DNA of 64,000 bases from Polynucleobacter sp. AP-Capit-er-40B-B4 (GTDB taxonomy: Bacteria > Pseudomonadota > Gammaproteobacteria > Burkholderiales > Burkholderiaceae): assembly GCF_018882245.1 (NCBI RefSeq), contig NZ_JACVOV010000004.1, positions 62,001 to 126,000 of the forward strand. Reading direction: 5' to 3'. Positions within the stretch are counted from its first letter, which is position 1. Every line of letters starts with the position of its first letter. Below are positions 54,356 through 63,052 of this stretch, piece after piece. The position numbers and the translations under genes were made by a program. The notes under the pieces are model-generated. The model did no database searches, was not told the origin of the DNA, and saw only the letters and a program-made list of their open reading frames with translations.

Positions 54356-56223
54356 TATTTAGACTCCTCTTTCCACCAATTTTGCATGATCCACAGTTCT
54401 GCCGAATAGTACAAAGGTGGTTCTGGATAGCGCATCTCGTGACGGAAGGCAACGCGATGGGTTGGGTTGTACCACTGAGGAACTACGTAATAACTATTCC
54501 ACAAGACACGATCAAGTGCTCTAGTCGCGGTTCTTAACTGCTCACGATTTTGCGCCTTGGTAATTTCATCAATTAAGGCATCGACTACAGGTGACTGCAC
54601 ACCAATCACGTTATCGGAACCCTTTTCTTTGGCGGCTTGGCTACCAAAGCGATCCCAGAGCTCGTTACCTGGATTTTGAGAATCCTGGAATCGTACGGTG
54701 GTCATATCAAAGTCATATTCATTCATACGCTTTTGGTGCAAGGCAAAGTCGCTCGTACGAATATCGACCTGCACCCCTAACTTTTCCAAGTTACGGACAT
54801 ACGCAGAAATCACTCTTAAGAAAAAGCCGCCATCTTCCACAATCTCAAACCGAAATGGCTCGCCCTTTTCATTGCGTAATGCGCCATCACGATATTGCCA
54901 GCCAGCATGCATGAGGAGTTCACGCGCTTTTTTTAAGTTCTGACGCAAACTTCCAGGAGACTTAGTTGAGGGAGCTGCTGGCATTGGGCCAAAGACAGCG
55001 TCTGGAACCCACTGTGGATATTTTGCTTTCAAAGGCTTAAGTAATTTCAACTCCGCTTCAGTGGGTTTGCGGGGGCCATCAAAATTAGCACTTAAGTCGC
55101 TATTCGTAAAATAGCTATTTATGCGACTGTATTGATCAAAAAATATCTGGCGATTGAGCCACTCAAAATCTAGCGCATATCCCAATGCTTCACGAACACG
55201 CGCATCGTTAAAAATTGGGCGGCGTACATTCATTGCAAAACCTTGCATCCCAGCACCGTTGTGATTGAGGAATGCCTTTTTCAGCAAAATACCTTTATCA
55301 AACTTTGAGCCGACATAACCCTTAGCCCAAATCTTGGCGCGATACTCGACTAAAGCATCAAACTCCCCTGCTTTAAAGGCCTCCAACCTGACAGCATCAT
55401 CACTGTAGAGCTTGTACAGCACTCGATCAAAGTTATAAAAACCAACGCGCACGTTGAGTGGCTTACTGAGTTGGTCAGCCCAATAGTTTGGGTTCTTTTT
55501 ATAGACAATCGACTTGCCAGCTTTAAAAGACTCAATCAAATAAGGGCCACTTGCAATCGGCGCCTCAAAGGCAAGCTTCTCAAATGGGATCATTGACCCA
55601 TCAGGTCGCTTACCCCAGTTACGTGAGAACACCGGAAAGGTTCCCGCCAAGATTGGTAACTCTGCATTGTCATTTTTAAAGTCAAAGCGAATGGAGCGAT
55701 CAGATAAAACCACCGCTTCTTTAATATCGGCAAAAGTTGTCTTGTAACGTGGGTGAGCCTTACCACTCATTAAAGTATCAAAGCTGTATTTAACATCAGC
55801 CGCCAATACGGGACTACCATCAGAAAACTTCGCTTCTGAACGAATATGGAATGTCACTGACTTGTGATCTTTAGCGACCTGAATATCATCAGCTAATAAC
55901 CCGTAAATACTAGATACCTCATCAGCACTTCCCTCGGCCAAAGATTCAAACATCAAATCGATACCCGGGGCTGTAATTCCGCGTAGGGTAAAAGGATTAA
56001 ATTTATCGAAACTGGTTCTTTGGCCTGGATTTGGCAAGACCAGGGTTCCCCCACGGGGAGCATTTGGATTCACATAATCAAAATGGGTAAATCCGTCGGG
56101 ATACTTAGGCTTGCCGTATTGCGCAATACCCTGTCCTGCCATAGCCGTATCGGCGCCCAGCACCACTAGCAGCGCTAGCAGCAGGAAATGGGCAATTTGG
56201 CGAATGGGTTTTAGGGTGGGCAT
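54355..56223 (-). CDS. yejA: Periplasmic oligopeptide-binding protein YejA
   Basis: A 622-residue exported SBP family 5 protein with a signal peptide (LLLALLVVLGADTAMAGQG). YejA-type markers are YGKPKYPDGFTHFDYVNPNA, GGTLVLPNPGQRTSFDKFN, and the C-terminal VVPQWYNPTHRVAFRHEMR. It captures peptides in the periplasm for the YejBEF transporter. First gene of the operon and divergent from fabI, 50 bases apart. Confidence 0.94.
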   Translation of the reverse strand: MPTLKPIRQIAHFLLLALLVVLGADTAMAGQGIAQYGKPKYPDGFTHFDYVNPNAPRGGTLVLPNPGQRTSFDKFNPFTLRGITAPGIDLMFESLAEGSADEVSSIYGLLADDIQVAKDHKSVTFHIRSEAKFSDGSPVLAADVKYSFDTLMSGKAHPRYKTTFADIKEAVVLSDRSIRFDFKNDNAELPILAGTFPVFSRNWGKRPDGSMIPFEKLAFEAPIASGPYLIESFKAGKSIVYKKNPNYWADQLSKPLNVRVGFYNFDRVLYKLYSDDAVRLEAFKAGEFDALVEYRAKIWAKGYVGSKFDKGILLKKAFLNHNGAGMQGFAMNVRRPIFNDARVREALGYALDFEWLNRQIFFDQYSRINSYFTNSDLSANFDGPRKPTEAELKLLKPLKAKYPQWVPDAVFGPMPAAPSTKSPGSLRQNLKKARELLMHAGWQYRDGALRNEKGEPFRFEIVEDGGFFLRVISAYVRNLEKLGVQVDIRTSDFALHQKRMNEYDFDMTTVRFQDSQNPGNELWDRFGSQAAKEKGSDNVIGVQSPVVDALIDEITKAQNREQLRTATRALDRVLWNSYYVVPQWYNPTHRVAFRHEMRYPEPPLYYSAELWIMQNWWKEESK

Positions 56224-56273
56224 ATATGCAACAATTGTAGATAGCTAATCATATTTGAAGCAAAGGACACAAC

Positions 56274-57059
56274 ATGGGCTTTCTCTCCGGCAAAAAAATC
56301 CTCATTACCGGCCTCCTCTCAAACCGCTCTATCGCCTATGGCATTGCCAAGGCCTGCCACCGCGAAGGCGCTGAACTTGCCTTTACCTACGTGGGTGAAC
56401 GCTTTAAGGGTCGCATCGTTGATTTTGCAAAAGAATTCAATACCGACCTGATATTTGACTGTGATGTAGGCAGTGACGAGCAAATTAGCGCCCTTTTTAA
56501 GGATTTGGCTAAATCCTGGCCTCAGTTTGATGGTTTTGTTCATGCTATTGGCTTTGCACCGCGCGAAGCCATTGCCGGTGATTTCTTGGATGGCCTCTCT
56601 CGTGAAGGCTTCAAGATTGCCCATGATATTTCTGCGTATAGCTTCCCAGCAATGGCAAAAGAAGCTTTGCCAATGTTACGTGACAAATCCTCTTTGCTCA
56701 CCCTGACTTATTTGGGTTCGATGAAGAATGTTCCCAACTACAACACCATGGGTTTAGCTAAAGCATCTCTTGAAGCTTCCGTACGCTACCTCGCCGGCTC
56801 AGTTGGTCCTAAAGGCATTCGTGCCAATGGAATTTCTGCTGGCCCTATTAAAACTTTGGCAGCATCTGGCATCAAAGGCTTTGGCAAGATTTTGGAAGCG
56901 GTTGAACAAACTGCGCCACTACGTCGCAACGTCACCATTGATGATGTGGGTAACACTGCAGCCTTCTTGTTGTCTGATTTAGCAAACGGCATTACTGCTG
57001 AAATCATTTATGTCGATAACGGCTTTAGCCAAGTAGTTGGCGGAATGGATGAAGTTTGA
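56274..57059 (+). CDS. fabI: Enoyl-[acyl-carrier-protein] reductase (NADH) FabI
   Basis: A 261-residue short-chain dehydrogenase-type enzyme for the last step of each fatty acid elongation cycle. The nucleotide-binding [20 protein letters not shown], the catalytic Y146 (TYLGS), Y156 and K163 (YNTMGLAK) align residue for residue with E. coli FabI numbering. An SD-like AAGGAC lies 6 bases before the ATG. Its stop overlaps the next gene, a chromate transporter, by 4 bases (TTGA), an unexpected partner for an essential lipid enzyme. Confidence 0.97.
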   Translation: MGFLSGKKILITGLLSNRSIAYGIAKACHREGAELAFTYVGERFKGRIVDFAKEFNTDLIFDCDVGSDEQISALFKDLAKSWPQFDGFVHAIGFAPREAIAGDFLDGLSREGFKIAHDISAYSFPAMAKEALPMLRDKSSLLTLTYLGSMKNVPNYNTMGLAKASLEASVRYLAGSVGPKGIRANGISAGPIKTLAASGIKGFGKILEAVEQTAPLRRNVTIDDVGNTAAFLLSDLANGITAEIIYVDNGFSQVVGGMDEV

Positions 57060-58384
57060 GCGTTCCACTACGCGAGGCCCTGAAGTTTTGGGCTAAGCTG
57101 GGCTTCATTAGTTTTGGAGGCCCTGCAGGACAAATCGCTGTTCTGCACCAAGAGTTAGTTGAAAAGCGTCGCTGGATTTCTGAGCGGCGCTTTTTACATG
57201 CGCTCAACTATTGCATGCTCCTTCCCGGGCCTGAGGCTCAACAGCTGGTGACCTATATAGGCTGGCTGATGCACCGCAGTTGGGGCGGCATTCTAGCAGG
57301 AACACTCTTTGTACTACCTTCTTTATTCATATTGATTGGCCTATCCTGGGTCTACCTCACCTATGGACAAGTTCCTTGGATTGCCGCAATCTTTTTTGGC
57401 ATCAAGCCCGCTGTTACGGCAATAGTCTTGCACGCTGCAGTACGTATTGGTAAACGCACCATTCATAACCAAGCGTTGCAATGGATTGCTTTGGGCTCTT
57501 TCTTGGCTATCTTCATTCTGAATCTTGCCTTTCCGATCATCGTGGCGATTGCTGCAGCGATTGGCTATTGGGGTGGCAAAAAATATCCAGAATATTTTCA
57601 ACAAAAAAATACGCATGGCAGCAAAGAATCTGGTGCTTATGGCAGTGCAATCATTGATGATCACACCCCCACTCCTTTGCACGCTCAATTTGGCCATCAA
57701 AAAACAATTCGCCACTCTTTGATTGCCCTGAGTTTTTGGTTGCTGCCGATGGGTGCATTGATTGCGCTCTTTGGTTGGAAGAATTTGTATCCACAGATTG
57801 CCTGGTTTTTTTCTAAAGCTGCCTTCCTCACCTTTGGTGGTGCGTATGCAGTACTTCCTTACGTTTATCAAGGCGCCGTTGATCACTTCCATTGGCTCAG
57901 CGCCAATCAAATGATTGATGGTTTGGCGCTTGGTGAAACTACGCCTGGCCCACTCATCATGGTGGTCGCTTTTGTGGGCTACCTTGCTGGTCATATTCAG
58001 CACTTGATTGGTGCTAGCAATCCATTTTGGTTTGGCGTGCTCGGCGCATGTGTTGCAACTTGGTTTACTTTCTTGCCTTCCTTCTTTTTCATCCTGGTTG
58101 GCGGGCCGCTGATTGAATCGACTCACGGCAAACTTGGCTTTACAGCGCCACTGACCGCTATCACCGCAGCCGTTGTTGGTGTCATTGCCAATCTAGGCCT
58201 CTTTTTTGCTTATCACGTCTTTTTGCCGAGGGGCTTTGGTGGGTCGATTTCTTGGATCTCGATCTTGATCTGTGCCTTGGCTGGATTGGCCTTATTTAAA
58301 TTCCAAAAGAGTGTTCTTACGGTCTTGGGTGGGTCAGCCTTAGCTGGATTGCTCTTCCATTACATCTCCATCCTGATAGGGTGA
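57056..58384 (+). CDS. chrA: Chromate transporter ChrA (two-domain)
   Basis: A 442-residue inner-membrane protein with two homologous CHR halves. The first half has the motif [20 protein letters not shown] and LPGPEAQQL; the second half has [14 protein letters not shown] and [11 protein letters not shown]. Long-chain ChrA proteins expel chromate. The start is a TTG at 57056 inside the fabI stop overlap; other in-frame starts lie further downstream and would cut the first motif. Linked by GTGA overlap to the MaoC-like gene. A role in chromate resistance or in export of another oxyanion cannot be distinguished. Confidence 0.92.
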   Translation: MSVPLREALKFWAKLGFISFGGPAGQIAVLHQELVEKRRWISERRFLHALNYCMLLPGPEAQQLVTYIGWLMHRSWGGILAGTLFVLPSLFILIGLSWVYLTYGQVPWIAAIFFGIKPAVTAIVLHAAVRIGKRTIHNQALQWIALGSFLAIFILNLAFPIIVAIAAAIGYWGGKKYPEYFQQKNTHGSKESGAYGSAIIDDHTPTPLHAQFGHQKTIRHSLIALSFWLLPMGALIALFGWKNLYPQIAWFFSKAAFLTFGGAYAVLPYVYQGAVDHFHWLSANQMIDGLALGETTPGPLIMVVAFVGYLAGHIQHLIGASNPFWFGVLGACVATWFTFLPSFFFILVGGPLIESTHGKLGFTAPLTAITAAVVGVIANLGLFFAYHVFLPRGFGGSISWISILICALAGLALFKFQKSVLTVLGGSALAGLLFHYISILIG

Positions 58385-59289
58385 GTTTTCCCAAGATTGG
58401 CATAATGGAAGTTATGCGAATCGAACCTCAAACCATCACCCATCTTCAAGAATGGCTCGGCAAAACAGAGTCATTACAGGACACAGTTACAGCTGCGCCA
58501 GTCCGCGCCCTCTCAGCCACTTTGGATCATGAAGATCCGGCGCCAAGTAAGGGTACTTTTTTGCCAGAGTTGTGGCACTGGCTGTACTTTCTACCTCATG
58601 CCCGCGAATCTGAAATTGGTCCTGATGGCCATCCAAAACGCGGCGGCTTTTTACCCCCGGTTCCCTTGCCACGCCGCATGTGGGCAGGCAGTCGTATTGA
58701 ATGGATAAAACCATTAGCTGTTGGCGATGAAATTGAAAGAGTTTCCACAATTGAGTCTGTCACTCATAAAGCGGGTCGCACTGGTGATTTGATTTTTGTT
58801 TTGGTTAATCACAAGATCTCTAATCAAAATGGCTTAGCAATCATTGAAGAACATGACATCGTGTATCGCGATGCTCCTGGACCGGACGACAAGCCTGTAG
58901 CCCCTACTCCAGCACCGACAGACGCACAGTGGAGTAAAACGATTACGCCAGATGATGTATTGCTGTTTCGCTACTCAGCGCTGACTTTTAACGGTCATCG
59001 CATTCACTACGATCGTAAATATGTCACTGAGGTTGAAGGCTATCCAGGTTTAATCGTGCACGGCCCTTTAATTGCAACGTTACTGGTTGATCTGGTGCGC
59101 CAGAGTATTCCAGACTGCAAGCTCAAGAGTTTTGAATTCCGCGCCATTCGCCCTACTTTTGATATCAATATTTTTAAAGTGAATGCCAAGCCTGATTTGG
59201 AAAAAGATCCTAGTGGAAAAACGATTTCGATTTGGGCGCAAGATCATGAAGGTTGGCTCACGATGCAAGCCACTGCCGTACTAGCTTAA
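58381..59289 (+). CDS. MaoC/HTD2-like acyl-CoA hydratase (FAS1-like dehydratase)
   Basis: A 302-residue hot-dog-fold hydratase of the mesaconyl-C4-CoA/itaconyl-CoA hydratase group. The N-terminal hot-dog part contains LPELWHWLYFLPHARESEIG and GGFLPPVPLPRRMWAGSRI; the C-terminal part carries the catalytic motif FRYSALTFNGHRIHYDRKY and the GYPGLIVHGPLIATLL. It starts with GTG at 58381 overlapping chrA by 4 bases; ATG codons at 58405 and 58414 are alternatives. With the PrpD-like and CitE-like genes it fits a pathway for C4-C5 dicarboxyl-CoA compounds. Confidence 0.85.
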   Translation: MSFPKIGIMEVMRIEPQTITHLQEWLGKTESLQDTVTAAPVRALSATLDHEDPAPSKGTFLPELWHWLYFLPHARESEIGPDGHPKRGGFLPPVPLPRRMWAGSRIEWIKPLAVGDEIERVSTIESVTHKAGRTGDLIFVLVNHKISNQNGLAIIEEHDIVYRDAPGPDDKPVAPTPAPTDAQWSKTITPDDVLLFRYSALTFNGHRIHYDRKYVTEVEGYPGLIVHGPLIATLLVDLVRQSIPDCKLKSFEFRAIRPTFDINIFKVNAKPDLEKDPSGKTISIWAQDHEGWLTMQATAVLA

Positions 59290-59306
59290 TCAAACACTAT
59301 TTATTT

Positions 59307-60683
59307 ATGACCACTCAACACCTCTCCCGTGAGCTCGCCAGCTTTGCAGCCAACCTCAAGGCTGCAGACATCCCCAACGATGTCATGAACCGTGCCGAAG
59401 ATTTATTCGTAGATTGGTTTGGCTCAGCAATTGCGGGTAAGGGTTCGCGCCCGGTTGAATTGATTACCCAATTTACACAGAATATGGGTGGGTTTGATGC
59501 AAGCAACGCTGGTCCATCAGAGGTTCTTGTCTCCCGCAAAACCTCTAGCCCCTTTTTGGCAGCAATGGCAAATGCTGCAGCATCCCATGTTGCAGAGCAA
59601 GACGATGTTCATAATGGTTCAGTCTTTCATCCGGCAACGGTAGTATTTCCGCCAGTGCTTGCTTGCGCACAAGCACTTGGTGCATCTGGCGAAGAATTAT
59701 TGGTAGCTGCAGTAGCGGGCTATGAAGTAGGCATCCGTGTTGGTGAATTTTTAGGTCGCTCTCATTACAAAGTGTTTCACACCACTGGTACTGCTGGCAC
59801 TCTAGCGGCGGCTGCAGCAGTTGGGAGACTTCTGAAGCTTTCTCCAGAGCAAATGCTTAACGCCTTTGGTTCTGCGGGCACACAGTCAGCCGGTCTTTGG
59901 GAATTTCTGCGTGATGCCGCTGACTCTAAACAACTCCATACAGCGCATGCTGCATCTACCGGACTGATGTCTGCGTATATTGCACAAGCTGGATTTACTG
60001 GTGCGCAGCATATTCTGGAGGGTAAGCAAGGTCTTGCAGCTGGCATGTCTAGCGATAGCGATCCAAGCAAGCTGGTAGATCGTTTGGGCAGTCGCTGGGC
60101 TTTAGCAGAAACCAGTTTTAAGTATTACGCCTCATGCCGCCATACCCACCCTGCTGCTGACGCCTTGCTGCAAGTGATGCTGGCTCATAAGTTATCTCCT
60201 AACGATATTTCAAAGGTAGAGACTTTGGTTCATCAGGGTGCCATCGATGTTTTGGGGCCGGTAACTGATCCGGTCACCGTGCATCAATCTAAGTTTTCTA
60301 TGGGCACGGTATTAGCATTAGTTGCTCACTACCAATTTGCTGGCCTTCAAGAGTTTGACAAGCACTTTCATGATGATGAAATCTGCGCATTCCGCGAGCG
60401 CGTTTCGATGACGCTGGATCCTGAAGTAGATGGCGCCTACCCACAGCGCTGGATTGGTAAAGTCAAAGTGCATTTAAAGAATGGGCAAATATTGGATGGT
60501 CGTGTAGATGAGCCTAAGGGCGATCCTGGCAATACCCTGTCTCGCGCAGAAATTACAGACAAAGCGATGCGTCTAGCTGCCTTCAGCGGTGGCGCCAACC
60601 CAGCCGAGATGAATACAGCAATTGATCTCTTGTGGAATATCCGCAAACAAGCCAAGATAGGCTTTCTACTTCCATCGAATTAA
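59307..60683 (+). CDS. MmgE/PrpD family protein
   Basis: A 458-residue protein from the ATG at 59307 (the frame is open 18 codons further into the MaoC gene, but MTTQHLSRELASFAANLK is the usual family start). Typical features are DWFGSAIAGKGSRPVE, SHVAEQDDVHNGSVFHPATV with the active-site region, GYEVGIRVGEFLGRSHY and KYYASCRHTHPAADALL. The family includes 2-methylcitrate dehydratase and cis-aconitate decarboxylase; this branch is not PrpD itself, since the rest of the methylcitrate cycle is absent. 17 bases separate it from the MaoC-like gene and 14 from the CitE-like gene. Confidence 0.88.
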   Translation: MTTQHLSRELASFAANLKAADIPNDVMNRAEDLFVDWFGSAIAGKGSRPVELITQFTQNMGGFDASNAGPSEVLVSRKTSSPFLAAMANAAASHVAEQDDVHNGSVFHPATVVFPPVLACAQALGASGEELLVAAVAGYEVGIRVGEFLGRSHYKVFHTTGTAGTLAAAAAVGRLLKLSPEQMLNAFGSAGTQSAGLWEFLRDAADSKQLHTAHAASTGLMSAYIAQAGFTGAQHILEGKQGLAAGMSSDSDPSKLVDRLGSRWALAETSFKYYASCRHTHPAADALLQVMLAHKLSPNDISKVETLVHQGAIDVLGPVTDPVTVHQSKFSMGTVLALVAHYQFAGLQEFDKHFHDDEICAFRERVSMTLDPEVDGAYPQRWIGKVKVHLKNGQILDGRVDEPKGDPGNTLSRAEITDKAMRLAAFSGGANPAEMNTAIDLLWNIRKQAKIGFLLPSN

Positions 60684-60697
60684 GCACATACCCATCT

Positions 60698-61543
60698 ATG
60701 AACCCACTTGATACACCTTTAGGATTTAGCACCAACTTTTTATTTGTTCCAGGCACTCGCCCTGAGCGTTTTGTAAAAGCCCTTGACAGTGGTGCCAGTG
60801 GTGTTGTGTTGGATCTTGAGGATGCTGTTGCTGAGGAAGATAAAGTCAGCGCACGCGATGCCATTCGCACTGCTTGGCCAAGCTTTAGCGCTGAGCAAAA
60901 GAAACGTTTGGTAATACGTACGAACTCACCAGGTAGCAAGTTTTATGCAGCTGATCTCATCCTTGCGCAAGAATTACAGGTAGCCTGTCTACTGATTCCA
61001 AAAAGCGAATCGCTCGATCAAATTAATGGCGCCGCTCTGATATTGCCCAATACCGCAATCATTCCGATGATTGAGACTGCAATCGGCTTGGATCAACTTA
61101 AAGAAATTGCTAACTCCAATCAGGTGATTCGCCTTGCTTTAGGTAACTTGGATTTACAAGCTGACCTTGGTATGGTTTGCGATCGTCAAGAAACTGAACT
61201 GCAAACTGCTCGATATCAAATTGTTTTAGCCTCTCGCCTCGCACAGATTGCCCCTCCTATTGATGGGGTTACACCCTCTACCGATGATATTGAGCGCATT
61301 GCTGACGATGCTGAGCGCGCAAAGCGCATGGGCTTTGGCGGAAAGCTGTGCATTCATCCTAAACAAGTGAGCATTGTTGTTGCCGCATTTACGCCAACCG
61401 AAGAAGAGCTAGCATGGGCCCAGCGAGTGATTGATGCAGACAAGGCATCTAAAGGCGGCGCTGTAAAACTCGATGGCAGGATGATTGATAGGCCAGTAGT
61501 GTTATTAGCTCAAAGAACACTGGCAATTACTGGTAAACACTAG
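60698..61543 (+). CDS. CitE-like HpcH/HpaI aldolase/citrate lyase family protein
   Basis: A 281-residue TIM-barrel lyase. Start chosen at 60698, 14 bases after the PrpD-like stop; an open frame continues upstream but overlaps the previous gene. Motifs are NFLFVPGTRPERFVKALDSG, GVVLDLEDAVAEEDK with the Mg-binding acidic pair, PMIETAIGL and a C-terminal GFGGKLCIHPKQV. The family includes citramalyl-CoA, malyl-CoA and citrate lyase beta subunits; no CitD or CitF is present, so a CoA-ester lyase is favoured. Confidence 0.88.
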   Translation: MNPLDTPLGFSTNFLFVPGTRPERFVKALDSGASGVVLDLEDAVAEEDKVSARDAIRTAWPSFSAEQKKRLVIRTNSPGSKFYAADLILAQELQVACLLIPKSESLDQINGAALILPNTAIIPMIETAIGLDQLKEIANSNQVIRLALGNLDLQADLGMVCDRQETELQTARYQIVLASRLAQIAPPIDGVTPSTDDIERIADDAERAKRMGFGGKLCIHPKQVSIVVAAFTPTEEELAWAQRVIDADKASKGGAVKLDGRMIDRPVVLLAQRTLAITGKH

Positions 61544-61611
61544 GGTTATTCAAGACAAAATAGTTTTAAAACTGGCAAAATCGATCCACATAACAACAAC
61601 ATGGAGATCAA

Positions 61612-62601
61612 ATGAAAGTGAAGAAATTTTTATTTTCAGGAATTGCAGCAGCATTAACAGCTGGCGCACTTCTAAGTACTAGCGCTCTTGCGCAAAAAGA
61701 CTGGCCTACTAAATCGATCAACCTGATTGTTCCATTTGCAGCTGGCGGTCCAACTGACTCTGTGGCACGTTTGATTGCAGTGCCAATGGGTCAAGCGCTT
61801 GGCCAAACTGTGGTTGTTGAGAACGTACCTGGTGCAGGCGGAACGATTGCTAGCACTAAAGTAGCGCGTGCAGCTCCAGATGGCTATACCATCTACTTGC
61901 ATCACATGGGTATGGCAACAGCAAATGCCCTGTACGACAAGCTCCCATATGATCCAATGACCAGCTTTGAATATATCGGTCAAGTTGCTGACGTACCAAT
62001 GGTGTTGTTGGGTAAGAAAGATTTACCAGCAAATAACTTTAAAGAGCTTGAGGCTTATATTCGCGCCAATGGATCCAAAATCACTATGGCGAATGCTGGC
62101 CCAGGTGCGGTATCCCAGTTATGTGGATTGTTATTTCAGAGCCGTATGGGTGTGAAGTTAACTAACATTCCCTACAAAGGAACTGGTCCTGCCCTCACTG
62201 ATTTATTAGGCGGTCAAGTAGATCTTCTATGCGATCAGACCACTCAAACTATTCCCTATATTAAAGATGGTCGTGTAAAAGCTTACGGCACAACTACCCT
62301 TAAGCGTTTACCAGCTATTCCGAACGTTCCAACTTTGGATGAACAAGGCCTCAAAGGCTTCGAAGTGAAAGTTTGGCACGGTATGTACACACCAAAAGGC
62401 GTTCCTAAGCCTATCTTGGATAAGTTAAATGCTGCTTTGAAAAAAGCGCTCAACACTCCCGATGTACAAAAACGTCTAGCAGATGCCAATATCGACATTG
62501 TCTCTCAAGAGAAGATGACTCCTAATGGCCTCAAGACACATCTTGATGCAGAAATTAATAAATGGGGTCCAATCATTCGCAAGTCTAATATTCCAGACTA
62601 A
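61612..62601 (+). CDS. Bug-family periplasmic solute-binding protein
   Basis: A 329-residue exported protein with signal peptide (to about residue 27, LLSTSALAQ). Markers: DWPTKSINLIVPFAAGGPTD, VENVPGAGGTIASTKVARAA, IPYKGTGPALTDLLGG and EVKVWHGMYTPKGVPKP. SD GGAG lies upstream of the ATG. It is closely related to the Bug protein at 32572-33564. Being the last gene of the fabI-to-CitE run and ended by a strong terminator, it probably captures the carboxylate handled by the MaoC, PrpD-like and CitE-like enzymes. Confidence 0.93.
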   Translation: MKVKKFLFSGIAAALTAGALLSTSALAQKDWPTKSINLIVPFAAGGPTDSVARLIAVPMGQALGQTVVVENVPGAGGTIASTKVARAAPDGYTIYLHHMGMATANALYDKLPYDPMTSFEYIGQVADVPMVLLGKKDLPANNFKELEAYIRANGSKITMANAGPGAVSQLCGLLFQSRMGVKLTNIPYKGTGPALTDLLGGQVDLLCDQTTQTIPYIKDGRVKAYGTTTLKRLPAIPNVPTLDEQGLKGFEVKVWHGMYTPKGVPKPILDKLNAALKKALNTPDVQKRLADANIDIVSQEKMTPNGLKTHLDAEINKWGPIIRKSNIPD

Positions 62602-62615
62602 GCATTAATTGCAAC

Positions 62616-62650
62616 AAACAAAAAGCCAGCACAATGCTGGCTTTTTGTTT
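62616..62650. terminator. Strong intrinsic terminator, bidirectional
   Basis: A 15-base perfect stem AAACAAAAAGCCAGC with loop ACAAT and the complement GCTGGCTTTTTGTTT. It closes the plus-strand Bug unit and the converging minus-strand unit from 63030. Confidence 0.95.
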
Positions 62651-62661
62651 GTGCTAAATAC

Positions 62662-63030
62662 TTATTTACATGGGTACTTATCGGTAAAGAAGCGCATTAA
62701 GGTTTTGGCGGCTCGATCTTGATTGAACTGGGGGTTTGCATTAGTCCACACCAAGAACTTTTGCAGGATCACGTTCCGAGTTTCGCTCTTATCCGCAAAG
62801 CAGATGGCCGACTTCGCATCAAGAGGACGATTCGCTAAGTACCCTTGATAGACGCCCTCTCCAAAGCCAAAACAAAAACTGCGGCCTTGCTCATCGTTGG
62901 GGTTTTTGCATAGCTCAACAAATGCAGCGGTACTAGCATCATCTGCTGGAAGGTCCTTTTGCGCAAATACACTGGGTGCAAAAGAAAGAGTAGATGCAAT
63001 TAATAGAAATGTGACTGCCAATGTTTTCAT
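62662..63030 (-). CDS. Rap1a/Tai immunity-like periplasmic protein
   Basis: A 122-residue exported protein; the start at 63030 gives a clear signal peptide (MKTLAVTFLLIASTLSFAPS, cleavage after VFAQ), while the longer open frame upstream lies in the DUF3300 gene. The mature part resembles the Rap1a/Tai fold: FVELCKNPNDEQGRSFCFGF, GVYQGYL, SAICFADKSETRN and a final YPCK, with four cysteines able to form two disulfides. Rap1a and Tai proteins protect against type VI amidase effectors, but many family members have no such partner, and none is seen here. It lies 22 bases after the DUF3300 gene. Confidence 0.75.
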   Translation of the reverse strand: MKTLAVTFLLIASTLSFAPSVFAQKDLPADDASTAAFVELCKNPNDEQGRSFCFGFGEGVYQGYLANRPLDAKSAICFADKSETRNVILQKFLVWTNANPQFNQDRAAKTLMRFFTDKYPCK

Positions 63031-63052
63031 GATTCTCTTCTTTGAATAAAGA

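Noticed and set aside
57341..58126. 261-codon open frame antisense to chrA
   Set aside because: Composition is arbitrary (no hydrophobic or domain pattern), it has no ribosome site, and chrA on the other strand is a clear family member; it is a shadow frame.
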